A DNA stretch of 64,000 bases from NCBI GenBank assembly GCA_948144175.1, contig CANXME010002554.1:1-64000 (forward strand), given 5' to 3'. Position numbers and translations under genes: made by a program. The notes beneath the pieces were generated by a model that did not search any database, was not told the origin of the DNA, and was given only the letters and a program-made list of their open reading frames with translations. Shown here one piece after another: positions 22,030 to 33,841 of the stretch (the stretch's first letter is position 1; every line of letters starts with the position of its first letter). The DNA comes from Closterium sp. NIES-65. Its lineage: Eukaryota > Streptophyta > Zygnematophyceae > Desmidiales > Closteriaceae.

Positions 22030-22700
22030 GGGAACACCCCTCAAAGACGGGGGTGCAAGGGTCACCACAAGAGGCTCCTACAGCGACTCTGCTCTTCTAT
22101 ACTGCTAGGAGGCGCTCCTCGAGGAGGTCAACGGTGAGTTTGGTGGGGCAAACAGAGAGGAAGTGGTCCCTGACTAAGCGAAGGGAGTCAGGGAGCCGGG
22201 TGACTATGTAGTAGAGGGTGATGTACATGGGGGGGTGGGTTCTTGGCACAGAACTCAGCAGGAAGCGCAGCGCGGTAGCGAGTGTCACTAGTGCGAAGGT
22301 GCGTAATGAGGTCAGCGACTATGGGAAAGGCAGCAAGGTCAGGGAACAGGTACGGCAGCATGAGGCGGCTAAGCGCAGAAGTGGCAGGGGAAGAGTAGCG
22401 TGCAACTACAGCGTCGTACAAGGTCTTAGCACTCTCGTACTGGCTAAAGTGCGCACGCTCAGTGGTCAGTAAGTGGCGACGCAAAGCAAGACGGGCAGCA
22501 GCATCGCGTGTGGCCCACTATGAGCGAACAGTGCTGTCAGCATCAGTAGGCGGGGCAGGAGAGGCACCAGAGGTGAGATCGAACAGAGAGAGTCCGTCTG
22601 CCCTATCGCACTGTAGGAACAGCCGGAGGTCATCGACCCAGACCTCAAAGTCAACAGCACGACCCTCAGCATCAAAGGTAAGGATACTGGGGGTAGCCAT
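22030..22700 (-). pseudogene. copia gag remnant, copy D1
   Basis: Start codon at 22700-22698 (MATPSILTFDAEGRAVDFEVWVDDL). A TAG stop replaces the codon before WATRDAAARL (~22518). The frame continues through RRHLLTTERAHF, YDAVVARYSS and DTRYRAALPAEF and is lost again at the proline run near 22230. The Gly-rich part and the atypical Cys/His motif (CGGPHSTQRC, ~21150-21240) follow leftwards on both sides of TRIM2. Confidence 0.88.
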
Positions 22701-22789
22701 GTCTACAGTGGTCTAGCAGGGAGTGATCCCACCAGTACGAGTAAGTAGGGCCGGGGCGCGCCGGTAGAAACAGTAGTAGCTCGACGGTA

Positions 22790-23560
22790 GGGCGGCTTCG
22801 CGGCTCGGCTGCTGGGCGGCTCGGCGGATCGGCTGCTGGGCGGCTCGGCGGCTCGGCTGCTGGGCGACTCGGCGGCTCGGCTGTTGGGCGGTTCGGCTGC
22901 TGGGCGGCTCGGCTGCTGGGCGGCTCGGCTGCTGGGCGGCTTGGCGGCTCGGCGGCTTGGTGGCTCGGCTGCTCAGCTGCTGGGCGGCTCAGCGGTGAAG
23001 GGGCTGGTAGAGGCGGCGACGGGGCCGGTAGAGGCGGCGATGGGGCCGCGAAGGTCGGCGACGGGGCCGGCAGAGGCGGCGACGGGGCCGCGAAGAGCGA
23101 CGTCGGGGCCGCTAGGGGCGGCGACGGGGCCGCGAAGGGCGGCGAGGTGGCCGCGAAGGGCGGCGACGAGGCCTCTTGGGGCGGCGACGGGGCCGTTAGG
23201 GGCGGCGACGGGGCCGCAGAGGGGCCGCAAGGGGCCTAGAGGGGCGGCGACGAGGCCGCGCAGGGGCCGTAAGGGGCCTAGAGGGGCGGCGATGGGGCCG
23301 CTAGGAGCGGCAACGAGGCCGCGAAAGGGGCCGCGAGGGGCCTAGAGGGGCGGCGACGGGGCCTAGAGCGGCGGCGACGGGGCCGCGAAGGGGCCGTGAG
23401 GGGCCTAGAGGGGCGGCGACGGGGCCTAGAGGGACGGCTACAGGGCCGCGAAGGGGCCGTGAGGGGCCTAGAGGGGCGGCGACGGGGCCGCAAAGGACGG
23501 CGACGGGGCCGCTAAGGGTGGCGCTCGGGGCCGTGGGAGGGGCCGCTAAGGGAGCGCGAC
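22790..23560. repeat. GC-rich tandem-repeat leader of copy D1
   Basis: (GGCGGCTCG)-type 9-mers at 22790-23000, then ~16-bp GGCGGCGACGGGGCCG repeats to ~23540. Non-coding leader between PBS and gag. Confidence 0.85.
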
Positions 23561-23613
23561 TTAAGGGCGGCCTACGGGGCGCGCCTCGGGTAGGAAAAAT
23601 CGAGTTAGGTGGT

Positions 23614-23656
23614 GGGCCCTGAGAAGCGTTCCCACGAGGGAACCTGCTCTATACCA
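23614..23656 (-). promoter_or_regulatory. PBS, hairpin and GGGCCC palindrome, copy D1
   Basis: PBS TGGTATAGAGC (23656-23646), hairpin GTTCCC/GGGAAC (23628-23633 with 23638-23643), palindrome GGGCCC at 23614-23619. Confidence 0.72.
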
Positions 23657-23782
23657 TGTGAAGAATGAGGAAATGAATGAACTAGCAAGCAGGTGGGTAC
23701 AAGTAGGAAAACCTAGAAATGTTGTACTCCATATAGTCTACCCCACTAAAGCCTACACAGACTATAGCATATAAGTTTGACA
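23657..23782 (-). repeat. 5' LTR of copy D1 (126 bp)
   Basis: Matches the left LTR except at three positions. Followed by target duplication CATCG. Confidence 0.92.
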
Positions 23783-23787
23783 CATCG

Positions 23788-24180
23788 GCAGCAGCCAAAA
23801 CAACATCGGCAGCAGCAGAGACAACATCGGCAGCAGCAGAAACAACATCGGCACCAATCGCGGGTCCTTCAACTGCACGGGCTCCAATCGACGACGACAT
23901 TCCACCGACTCCTGCGCAACAATTGAACCCAACACCACGAGAAGTACATCGAAGCGCAAACTTCACCGCAAGCTTCTACTCCAACTCCGACTTGTACCGT
24001 CGCTCACCCGGACATCGAGCTGGCGAAGACATCTGGCACGCATGAATGGGACATCCAAGCAACACAGTGTTAAATAACACAATCAGAGCAGGAGTGCTCG
24101 ACAAGGACTAACTGCTCCTAACCGACGGAAGCGAACTTCGACGAGCTCGTGGAACGTGCTTTACCTGCCCCGAAGCTCGG
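23788..24180 (+). pseudogene. copia pol segment (integrase zinc-binding domain), copy C
   Basis: Continuation of copy C after D1: remaining AAAETTS-like heptads, then QQLNPTPREVHRSANFTASFYSNSD, GHRAGEDIWHA, GHPSNTVLNNTIRAGVLDKD and GTCFTCPEA. Stops occur at WHA*MGHPS and at LDKD*. At ~24180 the sequence passes abruptly into truncated family-1 copy D2. Confidence 0.85.
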
Positions 24181-24671
24181 GGCACACTCACCCCCGACGG
24201 ACGGAGGACAGACAGACTCAGACTCAGCGACAAGACTAGCAGCGTAGTCTGGACGACAGCTAGCAGCAAAGTCGACGAGCTCAACAACTAGGGCAAACGC
24301 AGCAGTGGACTAAAAAGAAGGGTCAGTGACGACAGTAGCAAGGAGACGCGTAACAGTAGGACTGGCAGCACGAAGAGAGTCCGACTCCAGGTCGGCAAGA
24401 GCAGGAAGAGAAGACTCAGGAGGAGAAGGCAAAGGGGCACGCAGAGGAGCAGTGGACGGACGTAGAGACATCCAATGCGTGCCAGGGACAGGAGGAGGAC
24501 GCTGACGCGAACTGCGACCACTAGTGCGAGCAGCACGGACAGGCGACGCAGGGCGAGACCCAGGCTCACGACGCTTAGCAAGACCTCCAGTAGGACCAGT
24601 GTAGGGAGACGGAGCAGGCAGTGGGGAGGCCGGCTGTAACTGTAACTGCGACGGGACAGGCTGTGGACACT

Positions 24672-27600
24672 CTAAGGGAGGAGGACCAGTAGAAGACGGG
24701 AGACCAAGAACCTGCTGAAGGAGCGGAACGAAGTACGGGCGAGGCCGCGCGTCGACTCCAGACACAGCAGGGACAGCACCAGCACCCCCAGTAGCAGCAC
24801 CAGCACCTGTAGCAGCTCCAGCTCCAGTACCTCCAGCAGCACCAGTAGTACCCCCAGCAGGACCGCCTCCAGGACCGACAGCAGTAGCCTCCGCGCCAAC
24901 ACCCGCAGCAGCTCCAGCTCCAGAAGTACCCGCAGGCCCAGCAGCTCCAGTACTCCCACTACGAGCACCTCCGGGACCCGTGGCACCAGCTCCCTTAGTA
25001 GCAACAGAACCTCCTGTACCCGCAGCACCTCCAGCTCCAGCAGCTCGCCTCCAGCGCCGGGCAAACCACTCACGCAGCTCCTGTTGAGAGAGTGGCTCCC
25101 GGCAAGACGAAGCACCCGGAGAACCGCCAGGCACAGCACCAGCAGCCCAGCTCCCTCAGGCTCCGCACCCCCAGGCTCAGTACCTCCAGGCGTAGCACCC
25201 CCAGGCTCAGCACCCCCAGGCTCAGCACCCCCAGGCGTAGCACCCCCAGGCTCAGCACCCCCAGACTCAGCACCCCCAGTAGTAGCACCCCCAGGAGTAG
25301 CACCCACACGCTCAGCACCCCCAGAGTCAGCACCCCCAGGCCCAGTATCCTCAGCAGCACCAGAGTCACCAGGAACCTCGACAGGCTCGACTGCGTCTAC
25401 CTGGGACACACCTGAAGGGGCAGGACCCTGAGGGGGGAGGGGGTCTACCGGGGGGGGACCTGGCACAAGGAAGAGCGGTGGCGGGGGGAGGGACGGAGTG
25501 CGGTAGGGGAAGAGGCGGTAGTAGGGGACCGACTCGTCAAACGTGACGTCCTGGGAGGACAGAACACGACGAGAGGTGGGGTGGTAGAACTGCCACCCTG
25601 GCGCGTCAGGGGGGAAGCCAAGGAAGACGCAAGGAGCAGCACGAGGGGACAGCTTGTCCGCAGACAAGTCGCGGACAAACGCCCGAGATCCCCAGACACG
25701 GAACGCAGACGCATCGCCTACCTTCCCCGTCCACAGCAAAGCTGGGGAGGTCCCGGTCATGGAGACCCTGGGGTGAAGGTTGATCTGATGCGCCGCGTAC
25801 TGAACCGCAAACGGCCATAGAAAATGGGGGGCAGCCGCATGCATCATGGACGTACGGGTGACGTCCATGACCATGCCAATGCGGCGCTCAGCAATCCCAT
25901 TTTGGTGTGGAGAGTCCGGAAGCGTAAAGTTCTGGCGAATGCCTCGCGCATGACAGTAGGCTCGCAGAAGGCCAGAGGAGAACTCTCCGCCTCGGTCAGA
26001 GTGAAGACGCAGAACAGGAAAGTCCGAGCCGAAGCTCCTCCTGAGCTGGAGACGAGCTGCGCGGATCCAGTCGATCAACACCCCAGTGACATCACCCTTG
26101 CAGCGCAAGGGGAAGACTGTGGTGTAACGCGAGTAGTCGTCAACCACCAGTAGGAAGTAGCGCTCGTGACCCTGTCCACGGACGCGGGCCGGGCCCCACA
26201 CGTCCATGTGAAGCGTCTGCAGCGGGGCGTCTGTCGGGGGAAACTGAAAAGAGTGAGGGGCAGCCCGCAGCCGCCCCTCGACACAGGGGACGCAGGTGGG
26301 GCCAGGCCCCGGAGGAAGGGGAGGGAGGGACCGGAGAAGACCAGAGACAAGGACACGGGAGGCCATGCCTCGGAGACGAGGCAGGGAGGGGTGACCAAGG
26401 CGGTGGTGCCAGAGGAGAGTCTCGTGAGACAGGAGGGGACACGAGTAGGGGGCAGACTCAGGACCAGACCTGGATGCTGCAGCAAACACCTGACCCGACG
26501 CAGCTACCTGACGAGACGCAGGGACAGGAGGAGACTCAGTGGTCAGGGTGTACAGGCTCGACCCCGGCCGACGCGTAAACGTGGCCAGGTGTCGGCCTGT
26601 GCGAGCGTCCGAGCAGTGGGTCACCCACTGACTCGCAGGAGTAAAGTGGTGAACCCTCGGATCCTGTAGGTCAGCACCACTCACCAAGTTCGTAGAGAAC
26701 GAGGGGAGGTAAAGACCAGACAAGGTGCCAGAGGGGGCCGCCGGACACGGGAGGACAGTGGAGAAGTGAGAAAGGACAGGACCCCCAGAGGGGTCTGCCA
26801 GGGAGACTGCAACCGGCCGACCAAGCGGCTTGAGTGTGGTGCGGTCTCGAAAGAAGGAGCGAGAAGCCCCTGAGTCAAGTGTGAAGGTGAGGGAGGCCGA
26901 AGCCGACGTGGTACCCGCGAGCGCAGACTCACCAGCACCTGAGGACGCAGACGCACTGGCACCTAGAGCAGCAGCCTCACTGGCACCTAGAGCAGCAGCC
27001 TCACCAGTACCTAGAGCAGCAGTTTCAATGCCCGGGTCGGGCGGGAAACACCGGTAACAGTCACCCTCATCACTAATAGACACAGCATACATGGCAGAAA
27101 GGATAGCATCAAAATCAAGATCATAGATGGCAACTCCCACCCTAGACAGCTCGCCCCACAAGGGATCTCTGTGGCCTCCGGGAACTGGTGACACCACGCG
27201 TCCGTCAGGCGGCCAAAGCAGCGCTGGGTGGGGTGCGCACCCCCCCATGCTCACCCGCACGGTCGCCGGTGCGCAGGACGTAGGTGCACGGACCAAAGCC
27301 CCCACCCCGCTGGCGTGTAGTGTACCACTCACGGAGCTTCTAAGGGGACAGGGTCTCACGACCGCGCTGCTGCTGCTGGCGTGGACCACCACCGGAGCGA
27401 CTCCTCTGCGCAGACCCGCGACCAGCTCCACCGCCACCCCCGCCGCCTCCGCCGCCTCCGCCGCCTCCGCTACTACCGCCGCCTCCGCCACCTCCTCCAT
27501 CGCCACCACCTCCGCCACCTCCGCTCCCACCGCCACCGCCACCGCCGCCTCCGCCTCCACTGCCGCCACCGACACCTCCACCCCCACCTCCACTCCCACC

Positions 27601-27827
27601 GCCACCCCCACTCCCCCCGCTGCCTCCACCTCCACCTCCACCGCCCCCGCTCGCTCCTCCAGTGCCCCTGCCCCCCTTGCCTTTGCCAGAGCGGCGTCTC
27701 CCGCTAAGGGTAGACGCCGCACCGACCGACTCAAGACCAAGGAGGTCGGCCGCAGCAGTAGAGGCAACAGAGGGCAGAAGGGGGGAGGGGGAACACCCCT
27801 CAAAGATGGGGGTGCGCAGGTCACCAC
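24672..27827 (-). pseudogene. copia pol part (protease-integrase-linker), copy D2
   Basis: One long open frame of 1051 codons. The first ~200 residues are out-of-frame reading of the Gly-codon repeat. It then has RWGEL...YDLDFDAILSAMYAV, protease FTLDSGASRSFF (~26860-26890), WHHRLGHPSLPRLRG and CVPC of integrase, and the D-D-E blocks LHMDVWGP, HSDRGGEF and HQNGIAERR (~25890-26215), all intact. It ends in PGGAE-type pentapeptide repeats and the linker. Without RT it cannot support autonomous movement. Confidence 0.85.
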
Positions 27828-28458
27828 GAGAGGCCCCTACAGCGACTATGCTCTTCTCGGCCGCTAGGAGGGACTTCTCGAGGAGGTCAAAAGTGAGAGT
27901 GGTGGGATAGACTGAGAGGAAGTGGTCCCTGACTACGCGAAGGGAGTCAGGGAGGCAAGTGACTATGTAGTAGAGAGTGATGTACATGGGGGGGGGGTTC
28001 TTGGCGCAGAAGTCAGCAGGAAGCGCAGCGTGGTATCGAGTGTCACTAGTGCGGAGGTGCGTAATGAGGTCAGCGACTGTGGGAAAGGCAGCAAGGTCAG
28101 GGAAGAGGTACGGTAGCATGAGACGGCTCAGTGCAGCAGTGGCAGGGGAGGAGTAGCGTGCAACTACAGCGCCGTACAAGGTCTGGGCACTCTTGTACTG
28201 ACTAAAGTGCACACGCTCAGAGGTAGGGAGGTGGCGACGCACAGCAAGACGTGCAGCAGCATTGCGCGTGACCCACTGTGAGCGAACAGTGGCATCAGCA
28301 TCAGCAGCAGGAGCAGGAGAGGCACCAGAGGTGAGGTAAAAGAGGGAGAGACCGTCTGCCCTATCGCACTGTAAGAACAGCTAAAGGTCATCTACCCAGA
28401 CGTCAAAGTCAATGGCTCGACCCTCGGCGTCAAAAGCGAGGACACTAAGGGTAGCCAT
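27340..28458 (-). pseudogene. copia gag, copy D2
   Basis: Start codon 28458-28456. A stop replaces the Gln in VDDLQLF (~28382). After that an open frame of 300 codons (27340-28242) runs through RRHLPTSERVHF, LSRLMLPYLFPDL, THLRTSDTRYHAALPADF and LEKSLLAAEKSIVAVGASRGD into a poly-Gly stretch of roughly 100 residues. The run of six C residues at the Gag/Gly junction keeps the frame open, unlike in copy F. Confidence 0.88.
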
Positions 28459-28529
28459 GCCAGCAGTAGACTAGCAGCGCACACAGTAGGGAAAGGGCAG
28501 TGCAGTGACAGAGGCGCTGTGCTTACCGG

Positions 28530-29420
28530 ACGGGGCTGCTCGGGTGGCTCGGAGGTAGGGCGGCTCGGCGGCTCGGTGGCTCGGCTGCACGGCGGCTCGG
28601 CTGCAGGACGGCTCGGCTGCTGGGCGGCTCGGCTGCAGGGCGGCTCGGCTGCTCGGCTGCTGGGCGGCTCGGCTGTAGGGCGGCTCGGCTGCTCGGCTGT
28701 CCGGCTTCTCAGCTGCTGGGCGGCTCGGGTGTGCTGCTGTACGGCGGCGCGGCGGTTGGCTGCTCGGCTAGGTGAGGCGGCACGGGCGGCGCTGCAGCAG
28801 ATGACGAGGCCGCAGGGAAGGCGGCGGGGCCGCAAGTGAGGGCGGCGGGGACCGCAAGTAAGAGCGGCGAGGACCGCAGGTAAGGGCGGCGGGGACCGCA
28901 GGTGAGGGCGGGTGGGCCGCAGGTAGGGCGGCTGGGCCGCAGGTAGGGCGGCTGGGCTGCAAGTAGGACGGCTGGGCTGCAGGTAGGGCAGCGGGGCAGG
29001 GCCGTAGGTAGGGCGACGGGGCCGGGTCGAAGGTAGGGCGACGGGGCCGGTACGCAGGTAGGGCGACGGGGCCGGGGCCGGGGCGCAGGTAGGGCGACGG
29101 GGCCGGGGCCGGGGCGCAGGTAGGGCGAAGGGGCCGGGGTCGCAAGCAAGGCGACGGGGCCGGGGTCGCAAGCAGGGCGACGGGGCCGGGGCCGGGGCGC
29201 AGGTAGGGCGACGGGGCTAGGGCCGGGGCCGTAGGTATGGCGACGGGGCCAGGGTCGCAGGTAGGGCGACGGGGCCGGGGCGCATGTAGGGCGACGGGGC
29301 CGAGGCGCAGGTAGGGCGACGGGGTCGCTAGGGCGACGAATCAGGGGCCGCTAAGGCGGCGCGACTTGGCCGCTAGGGCGGCTCGACGAAGTCAGAGAGG
29401 GGAGCGCGACTCGGGCAGAG
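28530..29420. repeat. GC-rich tandem-repeat leader of copy D2
   Basis: GGCGGCTCGGCTG-type 9-10-mers (28540-28740), then GTAGGGCGACGGGGCCGG-type ~18-30-bp repeats to ~29340. Repeat type and length differ from other copies. Confidence 0.85.
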
Positions 29421-29496
29421 CGCGCTCCGGGCAGGAAAATCTTTCGACTTGGTGGGCCCTAGGCACAGTTCCCACGAGGGAACCTGCTTAATACCA

Positions 29497-29618
29497 TGAG
29501 AAAGCTGAAACGAGAATGATGCACTAAGGAATGGAGTGTGGTACAAATATGCAACCCTAGAAATGTGTACCCCATATGGGCTACCCCACTACAGCCTACA
29601 GAACATTATCATTTGACA
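29497..29618 (-). repeat. 5' LTR of copy D2 (122 bp)
   Basis: TGAGAAAGCTGAAACG...CATTTGACA. PBS region decayed to TGGTATTAAGC (29496-29486). The hairpin GTTCCC/GGGAAC and GGGCCC are conserved to its left. Confidence 0.85.
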
Positions 29619-32006
29619 TCATCTCTCTTCCCTACGCTCACCAGCAGCAAGGCGTAGCAGAAAGGATGAACAGAACTCTTCAGAACACCATGCGCAAGCT
29701 GCTACGAGGCATGCGACTGCCCAACCACCAGTGGCCCGAAGCAATGGACCACGGTGTGATGCTGCACAACTTGCTCTCGTCATCATCGCTCCCGAACAAC
29801 GCATCACCGCACCTGCTGTGGACAGGAAAACAGGGCAGCACAAAAATGTTAAGAGTTTTCGGCTGCATGGTACAGTATTGACCCCCATCTGAACGAGCCG
29901 GCCGATTTTCCCAACGCGCACAGTGGGGACTACACCTGGGCATCGAAAGAAATTCAAACGCGTGGAAGATTTTCGATGTCCACTCCAAGGAACAGTAGCA
30001 GCACGTGATGTCATTTTCCACGAACGACTCACCCTTCCGACGTACCTCGCCAACCTGGAAGAAGATCGGGACCCCATAGGTGGCTTCCGTGGTGACCAAG
30101 CTTTTGCCTCGGCAGCAGACGAAGCTGACTGGGACAAGCAGAACGTGGATGAAGCCTCGGAGGAAGCTGGACCTCTCCCTTACTGCTCCGTCGACGTCCC
30201 AATGGATGACGAAAATCCTCGCGAAAGCGCCAACGCCGAAGTATTTTACCACTTCGCTGACAACGGTTACGTTACACGTGCAGAAGTCAACATAAACAAA
30301 GCAGAACGCATAGGGCCCAACTTCATACCTGACCCAGAAGCAGGTGACGAAGCAGCTTATCCCGAGGACACAACACTCCCCCACTACACACAGAGTGGCC
30401 TCCATATACTCGGCCTTGTTACCGCGGTCCATGGCACGGAGATTCCTAAGGAGCCTGCCATAGTTCAGCAGGCTCTGGTGGGGTAGCATAAGGAAAAATG
30501 GCGCGAAGCCATGGACAAGGAGCTGAAAGCACTGGAAGAACGGAACACCTGGAAAGTCGTTCCCATCGGCATGGCACAAAACAAGACAGTACTTACCGAG
30601 AAATGGGTCTTCAGTATGAAGACAAAGGCGGACGGCACCATCGACAAGTTTCAGGCGCGCTGGGTCGTACGCGGCTTCGACCAAGAGCACGGACGCGACT
30701 TCACCGAGACATTCGCCCCGGTCAGCTTACACACCTCATTACGAATTCTCCTCGCGATCGCCGCCATGAAGAAGAAGAAACTGCGGCAAATTGACGTCGC
30801 CAAGGCATTCCTCTACGCACATGTTGACGCCGAAATCTTCGTCGAACTTCCACACGGCTCCCACGGAGAGCCTAACCAAGTCTGTCAGCTGCGGAAATCC
30901 CTATACGGTATTAAACAGGCCCCAAGACTGTGGCAGCAGTATCTACACGCTCGACTCGTCCGCATCATATTCCGACAGCTACCACACGACCTGGGCATGT
31001 ATCGGCTCACGAAAGGTGACGACTATATCCTACTGATCGTCTACGTGGACGACCTGCTCTACATCGGGTCGACTGACAGCGTCACTACTTGGTTCGAAGG
31101 AGAAGTGCAGCAGGACCTCACTCTCACAGTGTCATCTACCGTCACGCAGTATCTCGGCCTCAATATCCAGAAGAAGAAGGCACGATCTACCTCAATGCCG
31201 CGAAATATGCCGACACCATCGCCAAACGCTTCGGACTCACCCCGATCACCATCTCCACGCCTTACCGCTACACCGCAGGAAATCACAAGGAAAGTTCCGC
31301 TCTGCTCAAGCCCGCAGGCATACGCGACTACCTGAAAAAGCTGGGCTGCCTCCTCTTCGCAGCTGTCATCTGCCGCCCGGATCTATCGTGCTCCGCAAGT
31401 CAGCTCGCGACCTACCTCAAGAAACCTGAAGCAGAACACATGGCGGAACTCGGCCGCGCTCTCCACTACCTCGTCAGCACCCCGAACGTCGTCTTAACCT
31501 ACCACAAGAACGGAACTACAACGCCTAAACTAATCGGCTACGTCGACGCTGATAACGCCGGCGACTCCAACAACAGACGCTCGTGCACCGGCTACATCTA
31601 TCGCCTCGAACCTATCGGACCCATCTCGTGGCAGTCAAGCAAGCAGGAGTTAATCGCCCTCTCTTCAGCTAAAGCAGAATATATCGCACTCTGCTCAGCC
31701 ACCAAGGAAGGACTGTACCTTCGCGAACTTTTGGACGAGGCGAAGCTAGCTCAGTTACCCAGCTTCTCCCTGTTCTGCAACAACAAGTCAGAGATTCGCA
31801 TAGCCAACAAAAATGGATTCGCGAACAGGACGAAGCATATCGCCCTGCGATATTTCTTCGTAAAGGACGAGATCGAGAAGGGGAGACTCGAGCTGTCTTA
31901 CTGTCCCACGTCCAAGATGGCAGCTGATTACTTGACCAAGAAGCTCGGGAAGCAGAAGTCCGAGTACTGCATGCTGCTGACTCGACAAAGGCTCGTCACC
32001 AGCAGC
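29619..32006 (+). pseudogene. copia integrase end, RT and RNase H, copy C
   Basis: Starts in integrase at LPYAHQQQGVAERMNRTLQN (~29625). A CGA-to-TGA stop is at ~29880 (VQY*PPSE) and a one-base loss near 29990. RVT_2 runs from ~30500: EKWREAMDKELKALEERNTWKVV, RWVVRGFDQEHGRDFTETFAP, LRQIDVAKAFLYAH, YGIKQAPRLWQQ, IVYVDDLLYIGS (31040-31075). Frame break at ~31180, then RPDLSCSASQLATYL and RNase H. Two RNase H catalytic residues are altered relative to copy E: SSAEAEYI is SSAKAEYI, and HCDNQSA is FCNNKSE. Confidence 0.9.
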
Positions 32007-32329
32007 TGTGAAGAAATGAGGAATGGATGAACTAGCAAGCAGGTGGGTACAAGTAGGAAAACCTAAAAATGTTGTACCCCATATTGTCTACCCCACTACA
32101 GCCTACATAGACTATAGCATATGAGTTTGACACACCCCCATAGGCAAAGTGGGGGAGAACAAGGGGTCACAAGACCAGTCAAGCAAAGCAAAGCAAGCTC
32201 AGGGTGGATCACAATGTCACCACACATTCCGAGCACAAGTTCAAGGCCACAAGGCCAGTTCACATGCAAGATCATATATAAAGGTAAACAAGCAAGTGCA
32301 GGTATAGAAAGATCACAGTACAAGCAAGG

Positions 32330-33841
32330 TCAAGAAGTGAGCAAGTGAGGCCAAGTAGGCACAAGACCTAGCATCGTACAGAAGCGCTGATGATCACAAG
32401 GCGGAAGTGCCTTGGTAAAGATATCAGCAGTGTTGGCCTCAGAGGCCACGTAAGCAAGGCGCAGCTGACCACGCTGCTGCAGCTCGCGAGCAAGGAAGTA
32501 GCGAAGAGCAATGTGCTTCGTTCTGTGCTCCAGTCTGTGCTCCCGACACAAGGCCGGCATGGCCTTGTTGTCTACGTACAGAACTGGAGGAGAACGAGGC
32601 GGCTCTCCTAGGTCACTCAGCAGGTAGGTGAGCCAGCGTAGCTCCTGTGCAGCCATGGCCCCCGCGTAGATCTTAGCCTCACAGCTGGAGCTCAGAACAG
32701 AAGACGAGCGGGTAGACCGCCACGAAACAGAGCCGGAGCCAAGGCTGAAGGTGTAACCCTGTGACGACCGCTGCGTAGCCTGGTCGTCAGCCCAAGAAGC
32801 GTCAGCGTGACCTGTGAGGACCACTCGACGTCGCCCTCCAAGCACTAGCCCCATGCCCGAAGTACTGCACAAGTAGCGCAACACCCTCTTCGCTGCAGCC
32901 ATGTGCTCTGGTCAGTGTCTCCCAGGAGCAACATAGCGTGCCAAGATGCTAAGAGGGTATGCTAGGTCAGGTCGTGTGCAGGTCATCAGGTACATGAGGC
33001 AGCCAACAAGCTCTGGGTACGGGCCACTCGACTCTACGGACTCATCCGAAGGCAGAGCTGAGAGCGAGTGGCGAGTAGACAGAGGAGTGGCCTGAGGCGA
33101 GGAGTACGTGAAGTCGAAGCGCTGAAGGACCTGCTGCACCATGTGTGACTGAGTCAGGGTAATGGTGCGCTGTGCTCTGTCCCGGGTGATCTGCAAGCCA
33201 AGGTAGCTGCGCAGTTCACCCAGGTCAGTGCACGTGTGTCTCTTCTGCAGCTCAGACTTCACATGGGCGAGTCCAGCAGTGTCAGCAATGGCAAAGACCA
33301 AGTCGTCGACGTACACGAGGATGTAGAACGGCGGCAAAGAAGTGTCGGTGCGCAGAAACAGCGACGGGTCGGCAGTAGAGGGAGCAAACCCAAGAGCCGC
33401 AAGTGTAGTCCTAAGTGTGTCGTGCCACTCACGCGGTGCCTGGTGGAGACCGTAGACTGGCCGCCGGAGGCTCCACTGGGTACCAAAAGGAAACGACCCA
33501 GTGAAGCCAGGTGGGCGGCGCAGCCAGATCTCCTCGTGCAGGCTGCCCTGCAGGAAAGCTGTGCTGAAGTCAAGAGAGTGAAGCTCGTAGTCGCGCTGAG
33601 CGGCTATGTGCAGCAGCACCCGAAGAGTGGTCATCTTCAGGGTGGGAGAGAAGGTCTGAAAGTAGTCAACTCCCTGCCGCTGACTACAGCCTCGAGCCAC
33701 GTAACGCGCCTTGAAGACACGCGGAGAACCCGGCGGCCGCTTCACCCTGAAAATCCACATGCCGCAGGTGGGGGAACCTCGTCGACGTAGGTGCCTGTGG
33801 ACTTCCAGGAAGCCATCTCTACGTCCATGGCTGACTGCCAC
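32330..33841 (-). pseudogene. copia RT and RNase H, copy D3
   Basis: The RVT_2 part is open over 309 codons (32912-33841) with LHSLDFSTAFLQGSLHEEIW, YGLHQAPREWHD and ILVYVDDLVFA. RNase H (32330-32902, 190 codons) has GHADASWADD, SSCEAKIYAG (second Glu of the EAE block is Lys), LYVDNKAMPAL and EANTADIFTK. The two are split by a frame break at ~32905. A short deletion removes the block before GMWIFRVKRPPG. Confidence 0.88.

Larger units (their letters stand above)
16355..23782 (-). mobile_element. Family-1 copia retrotransposon, copy D1
   Basis: LTRs of 126 bp at 16355-16480 and 23657-23782 differ at three positions. The target duplication is CATCG (16350-16354 and 23783-23787). In transcript order (leftwards): 5' LTR, PBS, hairpin, repeat leader, gag, Gly-rich and zinc region (hit by TRIM2), protease, integrase, linker, RT, RNase H, 3' LTR. 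It is inactive: stops, frameshifts, loss of an RT catalytic block, and replacement of an integrase catalytic Asp. Confidence 0.95.
24181..29618 (-). mobile_element. Family-1 copia retrotransposon, copy D2 (3'-truncated)
   Basis: The 5' LTR (29497-29618), leader, gag, protease, integrase and part of the linker are present, but RT, RNase H and the 3' LTR are missing. The left breakpoint falls in the linker (near the GGECALSTDVLED-type block). About 330 bp of the flanking copy C integrase is missing as well, so one deletion removed the 3' half of D2 and adjoining host-element DNA. The flanking sequence on the right is TCATC; no left partner remains. Confidence 0.88.
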
